The position numbers and the translations under genes were made by a program. From Clostridiales bacterium (GTDB taxonomy: Bacteria > Bacillota > Clostridia > Oscillospirales > Oscillospiraceae): a stretch of DNA of 16,386 nucleotides. The notes under the pieces were generated by a model. That model was not told where the DNA came from and did not search any database. It saw only the letters and a list, made by a program, of their open reading frames with translations. The stretch spans positions 1 to 16,386 of the forward strand of contig JAHZGF010000001.1 of NCBI GenBank assembly GCA_019420945.1, in the 5' to 3' direction. Below are positions 7,310-12,887 of this stretch, piece after piece. How positions within the stretch are numbered: position 1 is the stretch's first letter; the number at the start of each line of letters is the position of its first letter.

Positions 7310-8163
7310 TGGAAGAGCGCGAAAGCCTGGCAATCCGATTCCTGTATGGCACTGCTCTGGGCCGGATGTGCCTGAAAGCCCTGGTGCGGCCTGGCTTTTC
7401 TCAGCATATGGCCAAGCTTCTGAATGCCTCTGTTTCCCGGGTGCTGATCCGTCCCTATATTCGCCGGCATCATATCTTGATGGACGGCTATGAGCGGAAA
7501 AACTACCGCTGCTTCAATGACTTTTTTACCCGACGTCGGAAGCAGGAGGCGCTTCGGATCGATATGGAGCCCAGTCATTTGATCAGCCCCTGTGACAGTT
7601 TGCTGACCGCCTATCCAATCACCCAGGATCGACGGTTTACCATCAAGCGCTGTACTTATTCTCTGGAGGAACTGCTGCGGGACCGTCTCCTGGCCCAGCG
7701 ATATACCGGAGGATTGTGCCTGATTTTCCGCCTGACCCCGCATCACTATCACCGCTATTGCTATATTGATGACGGCAGAAAAGGGGAGAATTTCTCTGTG
7801 CCCGGTGTGCTCCACTCGGTGCGGCCCATGTGCTGCGGCACAGAGCCGGTGTATGTCCAGAACCAACGGGAATACACCGTGATGGATACCGTTCACTTTG
7901 GGAAGGTGATTCAGGTGGAGGTGGGCGCCCTGATGGTGGGCAGGATTCGCAATGCCCAGGGCCCTGGAAGGATAGTCCGGGGTCAGGAAAAAGGATACTT
8001 TGAGTTTGGCGGCTCCACCATTATTCTGTTATTGGAGCCAGGTGTGGTAAAACTGGAAGAACAGATTTTACGGCGCACTGCCCGGGGCCAGGAGTACCCA
8101 GTGCGGCAGGGCCAGCAGATTGGGCAGGCGCTGGGATGGATAGGAGAGGAGCGCGAGGCATGA
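7309..8163 (+). CDS. psd: Phosphatidylserine decarboxylase proenzyme
   Basis: The 284-residue pyruvoyl enzyme decarboxylates phosphatidylserine to phosphatidylethanolamine at the membrane. The self-cleavage motif is GGST (residues 234-237 in YFEFGGSTIILLL), and Ser236 would become the pyruvoyl group at the start of the alpha chain. The autoproteolysis triad can be placed: Asp96 in SPCDS, His148 in HHYHRY, and Ser236. A basic N-terminal region with FNDFFTRR (residues about 69-76) is typical of the long Gram-positive/clostridial type. The gene shares one base with pssA and overlaps the PAP2 gene by 4 nt, so the whole set is probably translated in a coupled manner. Confidence 0.93.
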   Translation: MEERESLAIRFLYGTALGRMCLKALVRPGFSQHMAKLLNASVSRVLIRPYIRRHHILMDGYERKNYRCFNDFFTRRRKQEALRIDMEPSHLISPCDSLLTAYPITQDRRFTIKRCTYSLEELLRDRLLAQRYTGGLCLIFRLTPHHYHRYCYIDDGRKGENFSVPGVLHSVRPMCCGTEPVYVQNQREYTVMDTVHFGKVIQVEVGALMVGRIRNAQGPGRIVRGQEKGYFEFGGSTIILLLEPGVVKLEEQILRRTARGQEYPVRQGQQIGQALGWIGEEREA

Positions 8164-8843
8164 CCCTGACCAAGAAGGATTGCATTTTTGGGGTGATTCC
8201 CCGGTACGCGGCACTGTCACTGGTGGTGGCTCTGGTCTGGAACGGGGTGATCTATCAAGGATCCATCCTGCTGCGCCAAGGGGATGCCATGTGGGATATG
8301 ACCACATGGCTGGAGGAAATCATACCCTTTCAGCCCGCATGGATTATCGTGTATTTCGGCTGCTTCCTCTTCTGGGGAGCGAACTACATCCTGATCTCCC
8401 GCCGGGGAAAAGAGGAGTGGTTTCGGTTCTTATGGGCGGATCTGTGCGCGGAGTTGGTCTGCGGCATCTTTTTCATTTTGATGCCTACCACCAACATCCG
8501 TCCTGAGGTCACTGGGACCGATCTGGCCAGTCAGCTGGTGGTGATGCTCTATCAAGTGGACCCACCCCAGAATCTGTTCCCCTCTATACACTGCATGGTG
8601 AGCTGGTTCTGTTTCATCGGGGTGCGCTTTGACCGGCGGATTCCCCTGTGGTACCGGGGATTCAACTGCGTGTTTGCCCTGGCGGTGTGCGCCTCCACGC
8701 TGTTTTTGAAACAGCATTGCCTTCCCGACGTATTTGCGGGTATTTTGCTGGCAGAGGCCACCTATGCCATTGCCCAGCGCACGGAATTTTACCGCCCAAT
8801 CCAGCGGCTTTTGTTGAGACAGAGTGCCAAGCAATCGGCATAA
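8160..8843 (+). CDS. PAP2-superfamily membrane phosphatase-like protein
   Basis: The 227-residue polytopic membrane protein has PAP2 motifs. Motif C2 is NLFPSIHCMVSW (PSxH at residues 141-144) and motif C3 runs from S179 through H186 to D190 (STLFLKQHCLPD), so the active-site His pair and Asp are present. Motif C1 is incomplete: RP at 114-115 remains but the usual upstream Lys is absent, and the C3 Arg is Thr180, as in PAP2_3-like members. The ATG at 8160 (ATGA overlap with psd) is preferred over an in-frame ATG 24 bases earlier. Context suggests action on a lipid phosphate such as phosphatidate, phosphatidylglycerophosphate or undecaprenyl diphosphate; the substrate is unresolved. Confidence 0.82.
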   Translation: MTLTKKDCIFGVIPRYAALSLVVALVWNGVIYQGSILLRQGDAMWDMTTWLEEIIPFQPAWIIVYFGCFLFWGANYILISRRGKEEWFRFLWADLCAELVCGIFFILMPTTNIRPEVTGTDLASQLVVMLYQVDPPQNLFPSIHCMVSWFCFIGVRFDRRIPLWYRGFNCVFALAVCASTLFLKQHCLPDVFAGILLAEATYAIAQRTEFYRPIQRLLLRQSAKQSA

Positions 8844-8858
8844 TCTGAATATTTCCAT

Positions 8859-8899
8859 AAAACAGCCCTGAAACCATTAAGGTTTCAGGGCTGTTTTTG
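8859..8899. terminator. Terminator shared by the phospholipid operon and the bile salt hydrolase gene
   Basis: aacagccctgaaacc (8861-8875) pairs with ggtttcagggctgtt (8881-8895) around the loop attaa. On the plus strand it runs into a T tract (8894-8898), giving a good intrinsic terminator. On the minus strand the flanking aa/tt extension is short, but the convergent gene ends only a few bases away, so it may serve both directions. Confidence 0.85.
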
Positions 8900-8904
8900 T
8901 TGGG

Positions 8905-9879
8905 TCAGTTTTGCATCTTGATCTGTTGATCCGCAACCAGGGGATAGGCGATCAACGCATCGCCGTTTAAATCCTCCCGATGCATGTCCACGCCGGTGAT
9001 CTGTCTGTTTTCGTAGGTGGTGTAATAGTAGATTCCGCGGTCCGTATTGCAGCAGCTGGTGTATACGGTGATCTCATATCCTCCGTCCGGAGTGTGCACA
9101 CTTCCCCTGGGGTGGGAGACTGCCCCCAAAATGTGAAAGAACTGCCCCACACTTTCAGCTTCAGAGTCTCCAGATACAGAGTTGAATTTGGTAAAAGCTG
9201 CCCGGATAAAGCGGGAAGCGGGAGACAAGTCGCCGGGCATTCCCATTATACCCAACCCCTGGCCCTGGGGGCGCAGAGAAAGCGTTTTGGAAAAGCGGTT
9301 TTCCGGTGGCAGGGGGGAGAGGGTCATATATTGGTTCAGATTTTGCAGATGGTATTCAAAAGGAGGATTGTTGGTCAAAACCCCCACCGGGTTGTCATAG
9401 ACCCTCAGCCCGTCTCGAACCGACTCCACGGTGATGGAGCTATCCCGGTCAGAGATCATCCAGTGGAGCGGGAACAGGGGCAGGCTTTCGCTAAAGGAAG
9501 TATCCGCCAGATTGATCCGATCCAGCAGTGTTCTGGCCTGTGCCACCGTGTCGCACTGACCCAAGATCCAGGGAATGAATTCAAAGGGGGTCACATTGTC
9601 CGCACCGTCCCGGCAGGGAAAATAAGCCGCGTTGCCGGGAAAATTGAGACCTGCCATACTCAGCCCCTTTTCATTGGTGGCCTCATAGTACAGGGGGTAT
9701 CCTTGCGCGACAATCGCCATGCCAATCAGCGCATAGTGCTGGTCCAGCTGATTTACATAACGAAAGGGCAGAGGGTAATTTCGGGGCGTGATGACCACCT
9801 GTTCCCCATAGGAGTGCTCAAAATCCAGAGTTCGTCCAAAATAATGGTCTTTTGTCTGATAGGTTACGGCGGTACACAT
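8905..9879 (-). CDS. bsh: Bile salt hydrolase (choloylglycine hydrolase family)
   Basis: The 324-residue cytoplasmic Ntn-hydrolase is predicted to release glycine or taurine from conjugated bile acids. With the start at 9879 the protein begins MCTAVTYQTKDHYFGRTLDFE: Cys2 is the catalytic nucleophile exposed by Met removal, followed by Arg16 and Asp19. Other family active-site elements are NEKGLSMAGLNFPG, LTNNPPFEYHLQNLNQY (Asn of the oxyanion site) and LSPASRFIRAAF (the Arg). These favour bile salt hydrolase over penicillin V acylase, as does the length. A longer in-frame start exists at 9960, but gggagg lies eight bases before 9879 and Cys2 must be terminal. The gene is a single cistron with its own promoter. 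Confidence 0.88.
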   Translation of the reverse strand: MCTAVTYQTKDHYFGRTLDFEHSYGEQVVITPRNYPLPFRYVNQLDQHYALIGMAIVAQGYPLYYEATNEKGLSMAGLNFPGNAAYFPCRDGADNVTPFEFIPWILGQCDTVAQARTLLDRINLADTSFSESLPLFPLHWMISDRDSSITVESVRDGLRVYDNPVGVLTNNPPFEYHLQNLNQYMTLSPLPPENRFSKTLSLRPQGQGLGIMGMPGDLSPASRFIRAAFTKFNSVSGDSEAESVGQFFHILGAVSHPRGSVHTPDGGYEITVYTSCCNTDRGIYYYTTYENRQITGVDMHREDLNGDALIAYPLVADQQIKMQN

Positions 9880-9887
9880 GGCAAAAA

Positions 9888-9918
9888 CCTCCCATAATTG
9901 GTTGTTACAATTATACCA
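9888..9918 (-). promoter_or_regulatory. Extended -10 promoter and RBS of the bile salt hydrolase gene
   Basis: On the minus strand TGGTATAAT (9910-9918) is a perfect TATAAT with the TGn extension. No good -35 lies at 16-18 bp upstream, as is usual for extended -10 promoters; TTTACA occurs too far away, at 23 bp. The predicted start near 9903 leaves a leader of about 24 nt containing the GGGAGG ribosome binding site at 9888-9893. Confidence 0.7.
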
Positions 9919-10095
9919 CCGATCCAACAAAATACAAATGTAAAGTCCTGTCATAACCAACTTTTGCAGGAAAAGAGCGCAATTACATTATTGGACGGAA
10001 GCATCAAAACTGACCGATATTTTGAGCAGGACAAACAAAGCGCAGCTGTATAAATGAACAAAAATAACCCGTAAAAATTGTGCGTATTTTTGCTG

Positions 10096-10123
10096 ACACC
10101 GCCAAACACGGTGTTCTTTTTTT
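10096..10123 (+). terminator. Small intrinsic-terminator-like hairpin
   Basis: acaccg (10096-10101) pairs with cggtgt (10109-10114) around a 7-base loop and is followed by tctttttt and another T through 10123. No gene ends upstream on this strand, so it would end a short transcript starting inside the intergenic region or protect the operon promoter from read-through. Confidence 0.45.
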
Positions 10124-10170
10124 GCACATTGCATAGTTTGTCCAACCGGATTTGTTTATTTTTCCAGACA

Positions 10171-10200
10171 CCAAATGGTAAGTGGTTTCCAAATGGTTAG
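10171..10200 (+). promoter_or_regulatory. Tandem 12-bp direct repeat upstream of the operon promoter
   Basis: ccaaatggtaag (10171-10182) and ccaaatggttag (10189-10200) match at 11 of 12 positions with an 18-bp centre-to-centre distance. They end 22 bases before the -35, a position suited to an activator. Each copy has partial dyad symmetry (cca/tgg). Binding by a regulator is inferred; no regulator gene is in the window. Confidence 0.45.
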
Positions 10201-10222
10201 CTGCTGTGGAGAAAGTGTCTAA

Positions 10223-10251
10223 TTGTGAAAAAAACCACAAGGAAATATAAT
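10223..10251 (+). promoter_or_regulatory. Promoter of the catabolic operon
   Basis: TTGTGA (10223-10228) and a perfect TATAAT (10246-10251) are separated by 17 bp. Transcription would start near 10258, giving a leader of about 69 nt. The imperfect -35 (4 of 6) fits a promoter needing an activator at the direct repeats just upstream. Confidence 0.65.
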
Positions 10252-10264
10252 CAGGGCATAAGAA

Positions 10265-10278
10265 ACGGTGGCCACCGT
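10265..10278. promoter_or_regulatory. 14-bp perfect palindrome just after the operon transcription start
   Basis: acggtggccaccgt is identical to its own reverse complement. It begins about seven bases after the predicted transcription start, a classic operator position for a repressor dimer. As RNA it could form only a short hairpin with almost no loop, so a DNA-level role is more likely. Confidence 0.45.
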
Positions 10279-10326
10279 AATGCGCGAAACGTTCAACATT
10301 TCATGAATGAAAAAGGAGACGGAAAC

Positions 10327-10677
10327 ATGATTAAACGGACCTATGAGGAACTGGAACCCTATTTCCCGGCGGGCCATTTCGGCGTCACCTGCAAGCGCTA
10401 TCACGGCAAGGACGAGACCGGAGCCACCAAGTTCTGGATTGGCATTTCTGAATTTGAGCCCGATGGCGGAGCCGACTGGGCCTATAATGATAACCCCCTG
10501 GAGAAGGTTTACTTTGTGCTGGAGGGTGAGATGACCGTTACCGATAAGGCCGGCACCAAGTATGTGATCCATGCCGGTGAGAGCATCAGCTTCCCTCCCA
10601 ACGAGGGCCGGGGGCTGAAGAACGAGAGCGGAAAGCCCGCCAAGATGCTGGTCATCATCAACTATCCGGAAGCCTGA
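10327..10677 (+). CDS. Small cupin-domain protein lacking the metal ligands
   Basis: The 116-residue single-domain beta-barrel is recognised by the two cupin motifs: G48...VLEG67 and G84ESISFPPNEGRGLKN99. The spacing is canonical, but the four usual metal ligands (His, His, Glu, His) are replaced by Asn54, Asn56, Lys60 and Arg95. A metal-dependent dioxygenase or isomerase mechanism is therefore unlikely. It may bind an anionic or enolic ligand, act as a metal-free isomerase, or be a sensor or accessory protein. The ATG at 10327 follows aaggag by eight bases; an in-frame ATG at 10225 would overlap the promoter and is rejected. It is the first gene of the catabolic operon, 19 bases before the SDR. 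Its role in the pathway is unknown. Confidence 0.8.
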   Translation: MIKRTYEELEPYFPAGHFGVTCKRYHGKDETGATKFWIGISEFEPDGGADWAYNDNPLEKVYFVLEGEMTVTDKAGTKYVIHAGESISFPPNEGRGLKNESGKPAKMLVIINYPEA

Positions 10678-10696
10678 TTACAAGGAGGATTTTATC

Positions 10697-11491
10697 ATGA
10701 TCAATGTTCAGAAAGAGTTTGTGCAGAATCTGTTTTCCATCCAGGATAAGGTGGCTCTGGTCACCGGCGCCACCGGCGCTCTGGGCGGTGCCATCGCCAT
10801 GGCCTATGCCATGAGCGGCGCCAAAGTGGTCATCACCGGCCGCAATGAGAAGAAACTGTCCGCCGTGGCGGACCAGATCGCCAAGGAGGGCGGCGAGTGC
10901 GCCCTGATTGCTGGCGATCCTTCCAACAGCGAGGATGTGGAGAAGATCATCAACTTTGCCGTCAAGACCTATGGTGAGCTGAATATTCTGGCGGTGGCTC
11001 ATGGCTACAACAAGCCCCAGAACATTCTGGAGCAGAGCGCTGAGGATTGGCAGTACATTATGGACGCCGATCTGAAGAGCGTCTATGTGGTCTGCAAGGC
11101 CGCTGCCGAACAGATGGTCAAGCAGGGGAAGGGCGGCAAGATTGTGGTTGTCTCCTCCGCCCGGTCCAAGATGGGCATGGCCGGCTATACCGGTTACTGC
11201 GCCAGCAAGGGTGCCTGCGATCTGATGATTCAGTCCATGGCCTGCGACCTGTCCGCCCAGCATCATATCAATGTCAACTCCATCAACCCCACCGTGTTCC
11301 GCAGTGACCTCACTGAGTGGATGTTCGATCCCGAGTCCGCCGTGTATCAGAACTTCCTGAAGCGTCTGCCCATCGGCCGGCTGGGCGAGCCCTATGACTT
11401 TGTGGGCCTGGCCATCATGCTGGCATCTCCCGCCTCTGACTTCCTCACCGGCGGCAACTACGACGCCACCGGCGGTTACTGGGCCTGCTGA
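10697..11491 (+). CDS. SDR oxidoreductase, candidate phloroglucinol reductase
   Basis: The 264-residue short-chain dehydrogenase/reductase has TGATGALG (residues 23-30) as the NAD(P)-binding turn and Arg49 after the second strand (TGRN), favouring NADPH. The catalytic residues are Ser154, Tyr167 and Lys171 (YCASK). The NNAG structural motif is replaced by AVAHG (residues 99-103), and the active-site Asn of many SDRs appears as Asp125, both unusual. The described phloroglucinol reductase of Eubacterium oxidoreducens is an SDR of this kind that reduces phloroglucinol to dihydrophloroglucinol. The neighbouring cyclase-family hydrolase and BKACE make that the best assignment here. It could instead act on another cyclic polyketone. 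The start follows a perfect aaggagg by eight bases. Confidence 0.9.
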   Translation: MINVQKEFVQNLFSIQDKVALVTGATGALGGAIAMAYAMSGAKVVITGRNEKKLSAVADQIAKEGGECALIAGDPSNSEDVEKIINFAVKTYGELNILAVAHGYNKPQNILEQSAEDWQYIMDADLKSVYVVCKAAAEQMVKQGKGGKIVVVSSARSKMGMAGYTGYCASKGACDLMIQSMACDLSAQHHINVNSINPTVFRSDLTEWMFDPESAVYQNFLKRLPIGRLGEPYDFVGLAIMLASPASDFLTGGNYDATGGYWAC

Positions 11492-11666
11492 GGATTCCCT
11501 GAGACAAAACCGGGTGGAGCGCCGCTCCGCCTCCCATTGATCCATCCTTTCAAACTAATTGTAGGCATTGATAGACTCATCTTTACTTCCCCCTAAATTT
11601 GCCATTTCCTCAATTACTTCCCCGGAGTCGACGCCTCACCCGGCTTGTCATAAACTTTGTCAAATT

Positions 11667-11680
11667 CGCACATTTGTGCG
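11667..11680. repeat. Inverted repeat upstream of the cyclase gene
   Basis: cgcaca (11667-11672) and tgtgcg (11675-11680) form a dyad with a two-base centre, 31 bases before the start codon. The right half (ttgtgcgta, 11674-11682) recurs at 10078-10086 in the operon leader region. It may be an operator half-site. No convincing -10 element is nearby, so the 220-base gap after the SDR may still be internal to one operon. Confidence 0.35.
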
Positions 11681-11711
11681 TAACTGAATTTTACATGGAG
11701 GTAACGAACCT

Positions 11712-12722
11712 ATGAGCAAGAAAGTTTTTGTTGACCTGACTCATCCCTTCGGCGCGGAGATTCCCCGCTGGCCCTACTTTGATAAGCCTGAGATCGACAA
11801 CACCCATACCATGGCCAAGGGCGGCGTGCTGACCCAGAGCATCAAGTGCACCATGCACACCGGCACCCACTGCGACGCCCCCCGCCACGTCATGGAGTAT
11901 GAGTTTGACGGCCGCCGGGCCCGCTACACCCACGAGATGCCTGTGGACGCCTACACCGGTGACGCCATTGTGCTGAAGATCGACATCGAGCCCTGGGGCC
12001 TGATCACCGACAAGCACCTGGATGCCGCCTGCGAAAAGTACGGCGTGGATAAGTCCACTCTGAAGGGCAAGGTGCTCTGCCTGAACACCGGTATGCACCG
12101 CCTGTTTGATGACTCCAAGGCCTACTATCACTATGCTGCCGGCACTGGCATTGACGCCGGCAAGTGGTTCGTAAAGCAGGGCGTCAAGTGCGTGGCCATG
12201 GACGGCCAGGCTCTGGACCATCCTCTGCACACCGCCATGGGCAACAACGGCATGACCCGCATGAACCTGCTGGGCGCCACCGGCAAGCCCATCACCGAGG
12301 AGTACAAGGAGCTGTTCGGCGAGGAGGCCTATGCCGAGTTCGACAAGTTCGAGTACATCCGCATTCACGGCCAGGCCGCCTATGACGAGAAGTTTGGCGA
12401 GCTGGAGAACCTGGGCGTCTGGGGAACCTGGGAGCCCTGCCACAAGGAGATGCTGGGCCATGGCATCGTTGGCGTTGAGAACCTGGGCGGCGATCTGGAC
12501 AAGATTCCTGCCGGCAAGGTGTTCCGCTTCAACTGCTTCCCCCTGCGTTGGTACATGGGCGACGGCTCTATGGCCCGCTGCGTAGCCGAGATCGACGAGG
12601 ATCTGCTGCTGGACGTGCCTGACCGCACCTACACCTATGGCGGCACCGGCTATGCCGATGAGTCCGGCCACGGCGGAAGCGGCCTGGAGTACATGCAGCG
12701 CCTGTTCAACCGCAATAAGTAA
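11712..12722 (+). CDS. Cyclase-family metal-dependent hydrolase, candidate dihydrophloroglucinol cyclohydrolase
   Basis: The 336-residue protein belongs to the kynurenine-formamidase/cyclase family. The metal-binding signature HTGTHCDAPRH occupies residues 49-59 (His49, His53, Asp55, His59). A second conserved part near the C-terminus (HGIVGVENLGGDLDKIP, residues 250-266, followed by FPLRW and GDGSMARCVAEI) supplies the family's later His and Glu. It is longer than ordinary members (about 210-260 residues), with an insertion around residues 165-235 and a Gly-rich tail. In the described anaerobic phloroglucinol pathway an enzyme of this family hydrolyses the ring of dihydrophloroglucinol to 3-hydroxy-5-oxohexanoate. 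The SDR upstream and the BKACE downstream support that role. Its ribosome binding site is ggaggt, nine bases before the ATG. Confidence 0.85.
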   Translation: MSKKVFVDLTHPFGAEIPRWPYFDKPEIDNTHTMAKGGVLTQSIKCTMHTGTHCDAPRHVMEYEFDGRRARYTHEMPVDAYTGDAIVLKIDIEPWGLITDKHLDAACEKYGVDKSTLKGKVLCLNTGMHRLFDDSKAYYHYAAGTGIDAGKWFVKQGVKCVAMDGQALDHPLHTAMGNNGMTRMNLLGATGKPITEEYKELFGEEAYAEFDKFEYIRIHGQAAYDEKFGELENLGVWGTWEPCHKEMLGHGIVGVENLGGDLDKIPAGKVFRFNCFPLRWYMGDGSMARCVAEIDEDLLLDVPDRTYTYGGTGYADESGHGGSGLEYMQRLFNRNK

Positions 12723-12730
12723 TTCCCTTT

Positions 12731-12776
12731 GGGCGGGAGAGCGACAGACCCTTTGTTTCTGGCCTCCCGCCCTTTT
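12731..12776 (+). terminator. Probable terminator or partial terminator after the cyclase gene
   Basis: gggcgggag (12731-12739) pairs with ctcccgccc (12764-12772), with caga/tctg able to extend pairing inside the 24-base loop, and tttt follows at 12773-12776. The T run is short, so partial read-through into the transporter gene is plausible. This would lower transporter and downstream expression relative to the first three genes. Confidence 0.55.
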
Positions 12777-12887
12777 CCTGCTCAAATACAGTTGCTTTGT
12801 TTCTGACCTCCAATTCTTTTTTGTCAAATGCCGTCTCTCTGTTTTCTCTGTTTCTCGCATTTTAACAAGAAAAAGGAGAGGTTTTCA

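Larger units (their letters stand above)
9880..10326. other. Long regulatory intergenic region between divergent bsh and the catabolic operon
   Basis: No convincing protein gene was found in these 447 bases; small open frames on the minus strand lack ribosome binding sites and family resemblance. The region holds the bsh promoter (9910-9918), an 8-bp inverted repeat (caaaaata 10059-10066 with tatttttg 10085-10092), a small hairpin with a T run (10096-10123), a 12-bp direct repeat (10171-10182 and 10189-10200), the operon promoter (10223-10251) and a 14-bp palindrome (10265-10278). The density of signals suggests regulated expression of the downstream operon. Confidence 0.7.

Noticed and set aside
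9880..9960. 27-residue N-terminal extension of the bile salt hydrolase
   Set aside because: It spans the promoter and would bury the catalytic Cys2, which must be exposed by Met removal.
10004..10240. Minus-strand open frame of 78 codons in the bsh-operon intergenic region
   Set aside because: Lacks a ribosome binding site, resembles no family and runs across the operon promoter and direct repeats; better explained as regulatory sequence.
10225..10326. Extended N-terminus for the cupin
   Set aside because: The upstream ATG lies between the -35 and -10 elements, and the strong aaggag site points to the ATG at 10327.
11492..11711. Terminator or promoter in the SDR-cyclase gap
   Set aside because: The ggagc/gctcc hairpin near 11516-11530 has no T run, and the TTGTCA-like -35 elements have no matching -10 at proper spacing; neither is strong enough to list.
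12828..12887. ATG start for the MFS transporter
   Set aside because: No ribosome binding site; the GTG at 12888 has aaggag at good spacing and gives a normal N-terminus.
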